Shown: in pieces, positions 25,901 through 34,507 of the stretch
Position numbering within the stretch: position 1 is the stretch's first letter
How the letters are laid out: each line of letters starts with the position of its first letter
NCBI GenBank assembly: GCA_019638025.1
Contig: JAHBUO010000013.1
Location: 1-48,963, forward strand
Origin: Ignavibacteriaceae bacterium
GTDB taxonomy: Bacteria > Bacteroidota > Ignavibacteria > Ignavibacteriales > Ignavibacteriaceae
Length of the DNA stretch: 48,963 nucleotides
Direction of reading: 5' to 3'
Made by a program: the position numbers and the translations under genes
Notes under the pieces: generated by a model
Seen by the model: the letters and a program-made list of their open reading frames with translations, nothing else
Told to the model about the DNA's origin: nothing
The model's database searches: none

Positions 25901-28900
25901 CGCTACTTTCTTTAAGAAGTTTTTCTGATTGAATTTTCTCAGTAATATCACGAACAATTGTAAACATAAATGCTTCGTCATTTATTATGGCTCCGGTTGC
26001 TGAAACTTCAACATTCATTAATGAGCCGTCTTTTTTTCTATGAGTTGATTCAAATTTGAGATTGATTTCTTCAAATCGCTCAAATCCTTTGCGTATTTCC
26101 TCCTCACTCATTTCAACTACAAAGTCCCAAGTATGCATTTTCAATAGTTCACTTTTGGAATAGCCGCTCATCTCGACATACCGTTGATTAACTTCGATAA
26201 TCTCATGTTGCTGATTGAAAATTAAAATTCCGTCTAAAGCTTTTTCCATAAAGATTTGATTTCGAACTAAATGACTGTTTAATTCGTTTTCGAAGTTTAT
26301 CCGCTCAGTAACATCAGTAATGAATCCATGCCAGAGAGTTCCTCCGTCTTCTAATCTCTGAGGTTTTGCAATTCCATAGAGCCATCGCACTCCTTTTGTC
26401 GGTAATATTACACGATAGTTACATTCCCAAATTGTTAAATTTAAGCTTGAATCTGCTATTGATTGCATTACCCGTTCCAAATCCTCCGGATGGAGAATAT
26501 TTAGTATTATTGATGAATCTTCATTTATCTGATCCGGAAAAACTTCGTACACATCATAAATTGCATCAGTAGCAAACGGGAATGACATTTTACCGTCACC
26601 GGTTACTTTAAACTGATAAATTACACCGGGTACATTCTCAGCTAATTTGTGAAGAAGTTCATCTTTTTCTTTTCGAAGTTCCTCTAATCTTGATTTTGCG
26701 GTAATATCTTGAGCAACAATAAATACTTTTATCTCATTATTTTCTGTTGTGATAGTTTTTACACGATGATAGATTTTATGTATTTCACCATTTTTAGAAA
26801 TTAAACTAAGTACTATTTCTTCTGAAGATTTGTTTTCTAATAACTTTATCCAATTTTCTTGAGCCGGTCCTCTTTCATCGGGATGCACCAAATCAAAACT
26901 ATAAGTACCGATTAATTCCTCCGGCTCGTAGCCTAAAATCGATTTATATGCATTATTACAAAACTCATATATACCATCCGAGTTGATCAGAGTAATCAAA
27001 TCAAAGGAGTATTCTGTAATTGTTCGATAATGTTCTTCTCGTTCAGCAAGTTTCAACTCTGCCGTTTTTCTTTTAGTAACATCGGTATGAGTTCCAACCA
27101 TTCTTCGTGCTGAGCCATCTTCGTTCAGCTCAACCGCTTTCCCCTTACCAATCATCCAAATGTATGAACCGTCTTTACATCTAAATCTGAATTCTTGAGA
27201 AAATCTCCCCCTCTCTTTTATTTGCTGTTGAATTGAACTCCATGCAACTTCTCTATCTTCAGGATGAATAAAACTTAACCACGCTTCAAATGATGGAGGG
27301 AATTCATTCTCCTCATATCCAATCATTTCATAAATACGTTTATTCCAGTAGAGATTACCCGTTGCAAGATTCCAGTCCCAAATTCCGTCTGTACTTGCTT
27401 CATTTGCATAACGGAGGAGTTCCTCAGCTTGAGCAAGTTCAGCTTCATTTTGTTTACGTTTTGTAATATCTCTGTAAACCCAATAGTTTCCGGTTTTCTT
27501 TCCGTCTCGCTTAACAGGGATATAATCTCTTTCGAAAACCCTTCCATCGACTAAATATAATTCATGATTCAGAACCGTTTTTTGTGCTTTGATTGTTTTT
27601 TTGATTACTTTTATAAATTCATCCGGGTCTTCAAAAATAATTTTACTCATCTCAGCTGCAGCATCACAATCAACTCCTAATAGCATTTCGGGTGATGGTA
27701 TTCCGAAATAATTACAAAAAGTCATGTTAGCAAATTCAATTTGCCTCCCCTCATTTTCATAAAGAATTCCTTGTTCAATGCTTGTTGTAAGGGCAAAGAG
27801 TCTCTCAAGAGTAGTTAGTGTAGTTTCTGCAGATTTTTTCTTATCAGTGATATCTTGGAAGAAACATAAAAATTGACCATGTTCTTTGGAAAAGATTACA
27901 CTTGCTTCGATATCTAAAATATTTCCGCCTTTAGAAATGTGCTTGGATTCAAATCGTTCATGACCTTGAGAGATAATTCTCTCTATTCTTTGCTGAGTCT
28001 CTTCAGGGCTTTCAATAAACTCAATATCATTGATATATTTTTCAGACATTTCTTCGACTGAGTAACCTATTATTCTGCTGTATGATTCATTGACTTCAAC
28101 GAATTTTCCGGTTGTATCAATTACAGCAAATCCGTCAATAGAGCTTCCAATCATTGCTTTATATCGTGACTCAGCAAGCTGAATTAATTTTTGAGCAGCT
28201 CTTTGTTCAGTTACGTTTGTAATTGTACATTGTGTTTGTAAAAAATTTCCGTCATCATCGTAAATAACATTTCCGTCAGCAACTATTGATAAAATGGTTC
28301 CGGATTTAGTTATCATTTCACATTCTTGACCGGTAAGAATGCCGGACTCTCTGAATTTCTGAAATATTTCAGGGAATTTCTCTTTCGATTCATGTGTCAT
28401 ATATTCTGCTATAGAAGTACCGATAACATCTTCTTTATTGTAACCGAGTAATCTTTCCCAAGCAAAATTTATGTTTATCAGAATTCCATTTTCGTCAGCT
28501 GATTGGAAGGGAATTGGGGCATTATTGAATAGTTGCCTATAATTCATTTCGCTGATACGGAGCTTTTCTTCCATCTGATGTTTGTATAGAGCTATTTCAA
28601 TGCTATTTATTAAATCCCGATGTTCGATGGGTTTAATTAAGTAACCATAATGTCCTACTAACTTAGCTCTTTCAAACGTTGGTTTATCGGAGGAAGCAGA
28701 TATAAAAACTATGGGGAGATTGTGAGTTTCAATGATAGTTTTGGCAGTATCGATTCCGTCGATGGGACCTTTTAAGATGATGTCCATCAAAATTAAATCG
28801 GGTTGAACTTCTTTAACTTTTTGCAATGCTTCTTGTGCTGAGACTGCAATTGCCGGAACGTGATATCCCGCAAATTGAAGAGATTGCTTAATATCCATTG

Positions 28901-28970
28901 CAACAATGAGTTCATCATCAACTATTAATATGTTTGCTTTCGGTGAATTTTGAATTTCATCTTTACTCAT
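22917..28970 (-). CDS. Giant REC-PAS9-GAF-PAS4 protein without a kinase domain
   Basis: The protein has 2017 residues, is soluble, and has no recognisable output domain. A receiver (12-127) carries phosphoacceptor Asp63 in LMDIILKGPIDG and Lys113 in LIKPIEH. PAS domains lie at about 141-257, 266-378, 388-506, 518-635, 646-760, 772-890, 905-1013, 1023-1158 and 1175-1288. A GAF domain is at 1298-1460, then PAS at 1490-1600, 1610-1725, 1735-1847 and 1855-1965. The end is a coiled coil with RFNKLMVGRENKMLELKQEI, a tail often seen at the end of PAS sensors. There is no HisKA, H-box, ATPase, GGDEF, EAL or DNA-binding motif. It may be a phosphorylation-gated scaffold that works through another kinase, most simply the hybrid kinase encoded 58 bases downstream. 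Ligands are unknown. Confidence 0.9.
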   Translation of the reverse strand: MSKDEIQNSPKANILIVDDELIVAMDIKQSLQFAGYHVPAIAVSAQEALQKVKEVQPDLILMDIILKGPIDGIDTAKTIIETHNLPIVFISASSDKPTFERAKLVGHYGYLIKPIEHRDLINSIEIALYKHQMEEKLRISEMNYRQLFNNAPIPFQSADENGILININFAWERLLGYNKEDVIGTSIAEYMTHESKEKFPEIFQKFRESGILTGQECEMITKSGTILSIVADGNVIYDDDGNFLQTQCTITNVTEQRAAQKLIQLAESRYKAMIGSSIDGFAVIDTTGKFVEVNESYSRIIGYSVEEMSEKYINDIEFIESPEETQQRIERIISQGHERFESKHISKGGNILDIEASVIFSKEHGQFLCFFQDITDKKKSAETTLTTLERLFALTTSIEQGILYENEGRQIEFANMTFCNYFGIPSPEMLLGVDCDAAAEMSKIIFEDPDEFIKVIKKTIKAQKTVLNHELYLVDGRVFERDYIPVKRDGKKTGNYWVYRDITKRKQNEAELAQAEELLRYANEASTDGIWDWNLATGNLYWNKRIYEMIGYEENEFPPSFEAWLSFIHPEDREVAWSSIQQQIKERGRFSQEFRFRCKDGSYIWMIGKGKAVELNEDGSARRMVGTHTDVTKRKTAELKLAEREEHYRTITEYSFDLITLINSDGIYEFCNNAYKSILGYEPEELIGTYSFDLVHPDERGPAQENWIKLLENKSSEEIVLSLISKNGEIHKIYHRVKTITTENNEIKVFIVAQDITAKSRLEELRKEKDELLHKLAENVPGVIYQFKVTGDGKMSFPFATDAIYDVYEVFPDQINEDSSIILNILHPEDLERVMQSIADSSLNLTIWECNYRVILPTKGVRWLYGIAKPQRLEDGGTLWHGFITDVTERINFENELNSHLVRNQIFMEKALDGILIFNQQHEIIEVNQRYVEMSGYSKSELLKMHTWDFVVEMSEEEIRKGFERFEEINLKFESTHRKKDGSLMNVEVSATGAIINDEAFMFTIVRDITEKIQSEKLLKESSERLEAFFKQSIDGFFFMMLDEPVEWNDSVDKEAVLDYVFAHQKITKINQAMLDQYGAVEEDFLTLTPNDFFAHDVQHGREVWREFFDKGKLHIDTREKRFDGSDMIVEGDYICLYDEKERIIGHFGVQRDVTKERINTQQLKQSELMLSESQKAARIGYYDFDIRRNTWTSSDMLNQIFGIDESYQKSVESWYSLIHPQDLNIMSTYLPEIFKRQKTEFNKEYRIIRKNDNSIRWVHGLGTLEYDADKNPVRMTGAIQDITERKEIETEIVSKNERLSALLAISEKVSKTLDVQTILQNTADSIASLNDFTTSAIYQLKGKNIVLKATTPPLPKNLPEFLLNAELDKHPHIKRAMFRGEPVIIRDSEFEDLTEEEARICKERELRTILYLPLQTSEGILGVLIAGSAKQIEISNDNVEICETIANFAAVALEKARLYEFSQKNIAELEHQISETKRVEAELRERESLLRTLVDTAPFEIWVRDMRGVCILENEALVDHWGSLVGKTPQDSIVSADQLNLWLSNNERAMRGEIVNEEVIYSINNKPRYFQSIVSPIKDGKKIIGITGFNIDLTEQKIAEEAIRKSEERYRTLAADLPVYVSTFAPDYTLTFVNNALADITGRTPQELIGLKFTDFIPKEHVEILKNEFQKINFENPISTYEQFYLAPDGKEYWQEWTNRAFFNHEGNIISYQSVGRDITERKNAEKLLQQIKQNYETFYNTIDEFLFVLDEAGNIINVNQSVYNRLGYSSEELLGLSVLMVHPENRRDEAQMIVGEMLQGKREFCPIPLITKSGYEIPVETRITHGEWNGKPALFGVSKDISQLRYSEEKFSKVFYLNPFPAGLSELETGKYIELNEAFYKFFGYTPEEALGKNPMELGLFSEESRNKLLEKVDRDGRVINAETILFTKSGEAKNVLISGEIILLQDKKVRYTIVQDITELKAAESELVNQFEELNRFNKLMVGRENKMLELKQEINELLIKHGAKPKYQIDDVN

Positions 28971-29011
28971 CTGGAACTCTATTTTAATTAAACTTTATAT
29001 TTTTATACTAA

Positions 29012-29060
29012 CTCTGTGAACTTTGTTAACTTTGTGTGTTTTTCCTTTGTGGTCTTTGTG
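29012..29060 (+). repeat. CTTTGTG-type short tandem repeat in a gap of the sensory run
   Basis: Five copies of a CTNTGTN unit start at 29012, 29021, 29030, 29045 and 29054, with a 9-bp step except for one 15-bp step. They lie in the 129-bp gap between the membrane kinase gene and the start of the 2017-residue gene, the longest gap in the run. Degenerate CTTTGTG-rich tracts are known to be common between genes in related phyla. The role is unknown. Confidence 0.6.
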
Positions 29061-29099
29061 TTTAGGAGTATTCACAAACGGACTAAATTCACATCAAAA

Positions 29100-30491
29100 T
29101 TACAAACTAACAACCGGTAAAGTGAAAGAAAATTTACTTCCTTTACCTTCTTCACTTTCAACTGTGATTTTGCCGTTATTTTTCTCGACAAACTCTTTGC
29201 AGAGAAGTAAACCCAATCCTGTACTTGATTCCCCTTCAGTTCCCGTCTCTCTAACCTTAACATCAATACGAAACAATTTTTCAATATTTTCTTTACTTAT
29301 TCCGATTCCATTATCAACAACAGAAACCTGAACATATTTATCTTCTATTTTGTTTACAATAATTGTTATTGTTCCGCCACGATTTGTAAATTTTATTGCA
29401 TTCGATATCAAATTTCTTATTACGGAATCAATCATTTTCAAATCTGCAAAAACCGAGATTTCCTTATCACACAAATTCTTTAATGATATCTCCTTGTTAT
29501 TAGCACCTCTAAGGAACATTTCGACATTTGAATCAATCAGTTTACATAAATTAAACTCTTCCGGATTAAATGTAACTGCACCTTGTTGCATTCTTGCCCA
29601 TTCGAGTAAATTAGAAATAAGTTTATAAAGATTATTAGCTTCTTTATTTAGTTCGGCTGATATAGTGGTTATTTCTTCTTCAGAAAAGCTTTGATAATAA
29701 TGGGCTAAGTTCGAAGTTAGTCCGAGAAAACCTTGAAAAGGGCTTCTCAAATCGTGAGAAATTATTGAGAAAAACTTATCGCGTGTTTGAAGATTGGTCT
29801 TCAACTCTTCGGCATAAAGTTTTAGTTCTTGATTTTTTTCGTGCAACAATTTTTGTTGGTTAGAAATCACTCTGTCTTTTCTGAACTGATTTAGATTGAG
29901 TCGCCAAATAATCGAAGATACAAATATGCTGATTACTATTGCGGTTAATCCATTAATAAAATTTGATGTAAGTATGTATTCATCCTTTTGAAACTCAGAC
30001 TGAGCAACAACAAAAACTAAAAAGATAATGATATAGAAAAAAGTTGTTTTAAGAGGCTGATGTAAAAATATTAGCGGGATGATTGTACAACTTATAAAAA
30101 ATGGAATAATTGAAGTTGTAATTAACTGATCAAATGCAGAAAGAGCCACCCCAATCATTGGAACAATAATGAAAAGGGATGAGACGAAAATATCAATCAT
30201 CTTATCTGATTGAATTTTTCCTTTTCTGTATAACATGAAGATTATAAAAAGGGTAGAAAAGTAGATGGCTGAAAAAATGTGAGTGAATAAAATTCCATTT
30301 TTCCATAATAGCAATTTATCAGAGTCTGCTTCAACAAAAACAAAGACAATAATTGTTAGGAAAACAAAAAATGGAATTACTAAACCTGTAGCAAGAACAC
30401 TCCTACTTGCATTTAATTGCCGAAAGAATTTTTCTAACTCCGGTTTTTCGCTTTCAGTTACTCGATATTTATTAAATTCTAGAAAATTCAT
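29100..30491 (-). CDS. Membrane-bound histidine kinase
   Basis: The protein has 463 residues. The N-terminal third is a membrane sensor with about six hydrophobic helices between residues 32 and 196, and little extracytoplasmic sequence, so it may sense within the membrane. A coiled-coil linker (205-235) leads to HisKA with His246 in IISHDLRSPFQGFLG, then an ATPase domain with NLISNAIKFT, VDNGIGI and STGLGLLLCKEFVEKNNGKI. There is no receiver domain. The kinase core closely resembles that of the CHASE kinase upstream (30504-32666), suggesting duplication. It starts 12 bases after that gene ends. The partner regulator is not evident; phosphate may flow to one of the receivers in the run. Confidence 0.92.
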   Translation of the reverse strand: MNFLEFNKYRVTESEKPELEKFFRQLNASRSVLATGLVIPFFVFLTIIVFVFVEADSDKLLLWKNGILFTHIFSAIYFSTLFIIFMLYRKGKIQSDKMIDIFVSSLFIIVPMIGVALSAFDQLITTSIIPFFISCTIIPLIFLHQPLKTTFFYIIIFLVFVVAQSEFQKDEYILTSNFINGLTAIVISIFVSSIIWRLNLNQFRKDRVISNQQKLLHEKNQELKLYAEELKTNLQTRDKFFSIISHDLRSPFQGFLGLTSNLAHYYQSFSEEEITTISAELNKEANNLYKLISNLLEWARMQQGAVTFNPEEFNLCKLIDSNVEMFLRGANNKEISLKNLCDKEISVFADLKMIDSVIRNLISNAIKFTNRGGTITIIVNKIEDKYVQVSVVDNGIGISKENIEKLFRIDVKVRETGTEGESSTGLGLLLCKEFVEKNNGKITVESEEGKGSKFSFTLPVVSL

Positions 30492-30503
30492 TTCAACCTA
30501 AAT

Positions 30504-32666
30504 TCATTTTGCCGACGGTAACTTTATTGTAAATGTTGACCCTTTGTCAATTTCGCTTTGAACACTAATTGTGCCCCCGTTTTTTTCAACGAATTCTTTA
30601 CATAGCAACAAACCTAATCCTGTACTCTCTTCTCCTTCTGTACCGATTTCGCCAACTCTCTCTTCAATCTTAAATAGTTTGCTCAATGTTTCTTCATTCA
30701 TCCCAACACCATAATCTTTAATTAAAATTTCAATTAGATTTTTGTTAGAGATTTGGGAAACAATATCAATTTTTCCTCCTCTGTGCGAAAACTTAATTGC
30801 ATTAGAGAGTAAATTTTGAATTACAGAATGAAGACTATTTGCATCTGCAATAATTGAGTGAGTCTCAACAATATTATACTCAATTGTAATCTCCTTATTC
30901 AGCGCCATTGGTTTAACTGTCTCTATGTCAGAGAGGACTAACTCCTTTACAAGAATATTTTCTTTTTCGAATTGAATTACTCCTTGTTGAACACGTGCCC
31001 AATCCAATAAGTTTTTTAAAAATTTAAGGAGATTCTTTGCTCGCTTATTCATTTCTTGACTAAACATCGAAAGTTCACTAATTGAAAAATCATTTGTGTT
31101 TTCAGCCATCATCTGCGTAATACCGATGAAACCTTGAAACGGACTTTTCAAATCATGCGCAATTATCGAGAAGAATTTATCTTTTTCTGAAATAGTTTTT
31201 TGGAGTTCATCAGATTTTAATTCGAGTTCTCTTTGAGCATTTATCCTATCAGTAATATCGATTATTGTACCATCAATTTGATTATCAGTTAAAACACAAT
31301 TCAACATTAATGAGACTACTTTCCCATACTTGGTTACAAACTCTGCTTCAAATCCGGTTACTTTACCATATTGTTTTAGTTGATTAACAAAATCCTTCCG
31401 TCTTTCAGGATTCTTATAATAGAAAACGGCTTTTTCTCTCAAGAATTCATCTTGGGTTTCGTATTCAAACATTCTTATGAGTGCATCGTTTGTGAAAAGA
31501 ATATCACCTGATGTAGTAGTTCTAAATACACCGACTAATGCATTTTCGACAAACTTTCTATACTTTTCTTCACTTACTGATAAACTTTCTGTTAGTTCTG
31601 ATAGTTCTTTTGCTTTTAACCGATTGCTAATCATAACAAAGTAGAGGGCAAACACAAGGATGTTTGTTACTAAGCCTACCAGAAGAATGAAGTAAATATT
31701 ACCTGAATGTTCACTATTAAGCGGAGATGCATTCTTAGTGAACTTAAGAGTCCACACACTTCCATAAATTTGATGTGTTATAGTCTTTGTATGTTCTTTG
31801 TGAAAAACTGTCTTTTTAACTTCATCGGTAATTGAAGAATAAAGTAAATTATTATAATCTGTACTATTGCCGTCAAATACTTCAAGTTCAATATCATCTT
31901 CAATAAATGATTTACCTAATATCCCTTCCATTAAATCAATCATTCTATAAGGGCTATAAACCCAACCCTTAATGCTATTTCTTCTCTCTTCGATTGTTTT
32001 AACTTCCAGCGGATTTTCGTACACGGGGACGTACATTAAAGTGCCGGTTTGAATATCTTCTTCGGTTTCTTGAACAAGAATAACTTTGCCCGATAATGCA
32101 GGTGAACCATTATCTCTCGCAAAGATCATAGCTTTTTGTCGAATCGGCTCACTAAACATATCATAACCAAAAGCCCTTTGATTGCGCCAATCAAATGGTT
32201 CTAAATATATAATTGTTGAGTAAATGTCGCGTTTACCTTCAGGACGAATAGTATAGTTTGAAAATCCCTCACTCCTGACTTTATCGATATGTTTGTGTAA
32301 TTCATTTTTATGAACAATCATTGAATAACCGATACCCTGTATTCCCGGCAAATCTTGATCAATCTGCGATCGCTCTATAAACAATTTCCATTCTTGCCGA
32401 GTAATAGAATCTGAGGACTCAAAAAAAGCTGCCCCGTTTTTCAATACTTGGGAATGAGCCTTTAATCTAAAAGTAATTCGGGTTCTAATTTCATCTGCTT
32501 CAAGAGCAAATGATTCTTCCAGATAATCATTCACACTTGAGATTGCAAAAAAAGTTAAAATTATGGTAACAACAATACCGCTGAACAATACACCCCACGC
32601 TTTTCGAAAAACCCTTAATGACTCTTTCGAAAAGAGTATTTTCAGTAGAAGACTTAATTTTTTCAT
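30504..32666 (-). CDS. CHASE-domain histidine kinase with one PAS domain
   Basis: From the ATG at 32666 the protein has 720 residues. A transmembrane helix (about 23-45) is followed by a CHASE-type extracytoplasmic domain (about 70-300; GIQGIGYSMIV, YLEPFDWRNQRAFGYDM, PALSGKVILVQE, GWVYSPYR). The second transmembrane helix is at about 323-346. A PAS domain (365-473) leads to HisKA with His504 in IIAHDLKSPFQGF and an ATPase with NLLSNAIKFSH, KDYGVGM and STGLGLLLCKEFVEKNGGTI. CHASE domains sense small external ligands. An in-frame TTG six bases further upstream was rejected, because AGGTAGG is six bases before the ATG but directly abuts the TTG. The gene follows the heme-motif kinase after 67 bases. 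The ligand is unknown. Confidence 0.93.
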   Translation of the reverse strand: MKKLSLLLKILFSKESLRVFRKAWGVLFSGIVVTIILTFFAISSVNDYLEESFALEADEIRTRITFRLKAHSQVLKNGAAFFESSDSITRQEWKLFIERSQIDQDLPGIQGIGYSMIVHKNELHKHIDKVRSEGFSNYTIRPEGKRDIYSTIIYLEPFDWRNQRAFGYDMFSEPIRQKAMIFARDNGSPALSGKVILVQETEEDIQTGTLMYVPVYENPLEVKTIEERRNSIKGWVYSPYRMIDLMEGILGKSFIEDDIELEVFDGNSTDYNNLLYSSITDEVKKTVFHKEHTKTITHQIYGSVWTLKFTKNASPLNSEHSGNIYFILLVGLVTNILVFALYFVMISNRLKAKELSELTESLSVSEEKYRKFVENALVGVFRTTTSGDILFTNDALIRMFEYETQDEFLREKAVFYYKNPERRKDFVNQLKQYGKVTGFEAEFVTKYGKVVSLMLNCVLTDNQIDGTIIDITDRINAQRELELKSDELQKTISEKDKFFSIIAHDLKSPFQGFIGITQMMAENTNDFSISELSMFSQEMNKRAKNLLKFLKNLLDWARVQQGVIQFEKENILVKELVLSDIETVKPMALNKEITIEYNIVETHSIIADANSLHSVIQNLLSNAIKFSHRGGKIDIVSQISNKNLIEILIKDYGVGMNEETLSKLFKIEERVGEIGTEGEESTGLGLLLCKEFVEKNGGTISVQSEIDKGSTFTIKLPSAK

Positions 32667-32733
32667 AATCAACCTACCTAATTTTCAGCACCATACTTAA
32701 AATAATTACATACCTCTCACATCAAAAAAAACA

Positions 32734-34476
32734 CTACCCCTTTCGAAAAACTATTCGGAACGATAAACCTTCTTTTGAATTTTGATGACTTAATTCTCCG
32801 TCTAATTGACCTGTTAAAGTCTCAACTAATTGTAAACCTAACGTTTTTTTACTAGTAAATGCTTGAGAATCTGTTACTCCAATTCCGTTATCGGCAACTA
32901 CTAAAGAAATTCTATTTGAATCTAATACATGCAAAGAAATTTTCAATTCACCATCTCGATTATCAGGGAAACCATATTTTAAGGAATTAGTTACTAATTC
33001 GGTCACTATAATTCCACAAGGAATCATAATATCCATCCCGAGTGAAACTTCTTCAATGTCATACACAATTTTGATACGTTCTCCATCTGCACAATACGAG
33101 CGATATAAATATGAAACCAGATGACTTAAATAATGTTTTGTATCAATATGTGAGAAATTTCCGGACTGATACATCAACTCATGTATTAACGCCATTGATT
33201 TTATTCGGTTTTGGCTGTCCTTAAAAACCTCAACCATTTTATCATCTTTTATCAATGCAGACTGAAGGTTCAGCAAACTTGTTATAATCTGAAGATTATT
33301 TTTTACTCGATGATGAACTTCTTTTAAAAGCACTTCTTTTTCCGCTAAAGAATTTTTCAACTTATCATCAAGGAGTTTTCGTTCGGTGATATCTGAGGCA
33401 ATTATTATGAATCCGGTAATTTTACCGCCACTTCTTATTGGTGCAATTCGATTCTCATACCAAATAGTGTTATTATCTTTATTACTCTGATACTCATATA
33501 ACTTATTAAAATCAATTTCGTCAGGGTTAGCCAAAGCATTAACAAAACTATCCCCGACTTCTTTTGTTATAAATTCAGTTACACTCTTACCAATTCGATT
33601 ATTAGGATCAGAACCGTCATCAGTGCGATTAGTAAATTGGATAATACCTTTTTCATCTATCAGGAGAATAAGATTGGGTGCATTCTTAACATAAGTCTGG
33701 ATTTTCTGTTCACTCTCGGTTAATGATTTTTCTGCAGTTGCAATCTTAATAAAGTCTTTTTCTATCTTACTCCCACCGGTATAAATTAGTATAAACCCAA
33801 GTAAAAAAATTCCACTTAAGGCAAGTATCATTTTAGTTTCTTGAGCAGCATAACGTTCGTTGATGTCTTTCATTGGTACACTTATTAGAATAGCACCTCT
33901 TAAATCCCCTTCTTTATAACCTTGATGTTGGTGGCATTTTAAACAACTTTTTTCGGTAAAGAACGGACGTAATACTTTTAGGTGCGGATTTCCATCAATT
34001 TCCACAAGGGTATCTCTATGGTCAACTCCGTTTTTTAATTCTTTAATTGAAGATAACTCCCATCCTATCGCCTGGTTTTGTGGATTTAATGCTCTATCAC
34101 TCAACAATCTACTACTAATGATACCGGACTGCTTTGCTAATTCATAAACTTGTCTGGTCATATATGCCGGATTAACAAGAGTAAATGGTTTCCCATTAAT
34201 TTCAACATCGCGATTCTGAATATAGTTTAAGTATGGATTTGGTTGAGTGTTTGAGTCAACCGGAGCATAAACTCCTCCCCTAACAGAACTCCACTTTCTA
34301 TATAATAAATCTTTTTGATAATGAACATTTGCGGTTAAATGTGCCTCAGATAAAGCATTTTCATTTATTTGATAATCGTTTATACCAAATGAAATTGCTA
34401 CTATTAACAACCAAAGTGCCAACAGCCAAAATTTATAAGTTCTAATTTTTGACGCTTGTACATTTTTAGATGGCAT
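32734..34476 (-). CDS. Histidine kinase with periplasmic heme-c-type (DUF3365/Tll0287-like) sensor, PAS and HisKA_2
   Basis: The protein has 580 residues. Transmembrane helices at about 14-32 and 216-233 flank a periplasmic domain of the DUF3365/Tll0287-like type, recognised by NPAYMTRQVYEL and by CLKCH (Cys178, Cys181, His182), a heme-c attachment motif. A PAS domain (255-368) follows. The transmitter is the HisKA_2/HWE-like type, with the H-box EVHHRVKNNLQ (His388 or His389) and an ATPase with ELVTNSLKYGFP and VADNGIGV. The domain family is known to bind heme, so redox or gas sensing is likely. AGGA precedes the ATG. Its kinase core is a close match to the next gene (34508-36517), a likely duplication. 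Confidence 0.9.
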   Translation of the reverse strand: MPSKNVQASKIRTYKFWLLALWLLIVAISFGINDYQINENALSEAHLTANVHYQKDLLYRKWSSVRGGVYAPVDSNTQPNPYLNYIQNRDVEINGKPFTLVNPAYMTRQVYELAKQSGIISSRLLSDRALNPQNQAIGWELSSIKELKNGVDHRDTLVEIDGNPHLKVLRPFFTEKSCLKCHQHQGYKEGDLRGAILISVPMKDINERYAAQETKMILALSGIFLLGFILIYTGGSKIEKDFIKIATAEKSLTESEQKIQTYVKNAPNLILLIDEKGIIQFTNRTDDGSDPNNRIGKSVTEFITKEVGDSFVNALANPDEIDFNKLYEYQSNKDNNTIWYENRIAPIRSGGKITGFIIIASDITERKLLDDKLKNSLAEKEVLLKEVHHRVKNNLQIITSLLNLQSALIKDDKMVEVFKDSQNRIKSMALIHELMYQSGNFSHIDTKHYLSHLVSYLYRSYCADGERIKIVYDIEEVSLGMDIMIPCGIIVTELVTNSLKYGFPDNRDGELKISLHVLDSNRISLVVADNGIGVTDSQAFTSKKTLGLQLVETLTGQLDGELSHQNSKEGLSFRIVFRKG

Positions 34477-34507
34477 ATCACGTCCTATTTAAGATTTATT
34501 ACAATAA

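Noticed and set aside
29012..29060. CRISPR-like array
   Set aside because: Units are about 7 bp with almost no spacer sequence; this is a simple short tandem repeat.
29023..29331. Plus-strand open frame over the end of the membrane kinase
   Set aside because: It is antisense to a clear kinase ATPase domain, has no ribosome site and no recognisable protein features. The same holds for the other antisense frames of 60-116 codons in the window.
32667..32672. TTG start for the CHASE kinase
   Set aside because: The AGGTAGG ribosome site directly abuts the TTG; it is six bases from the ATG at 32666.
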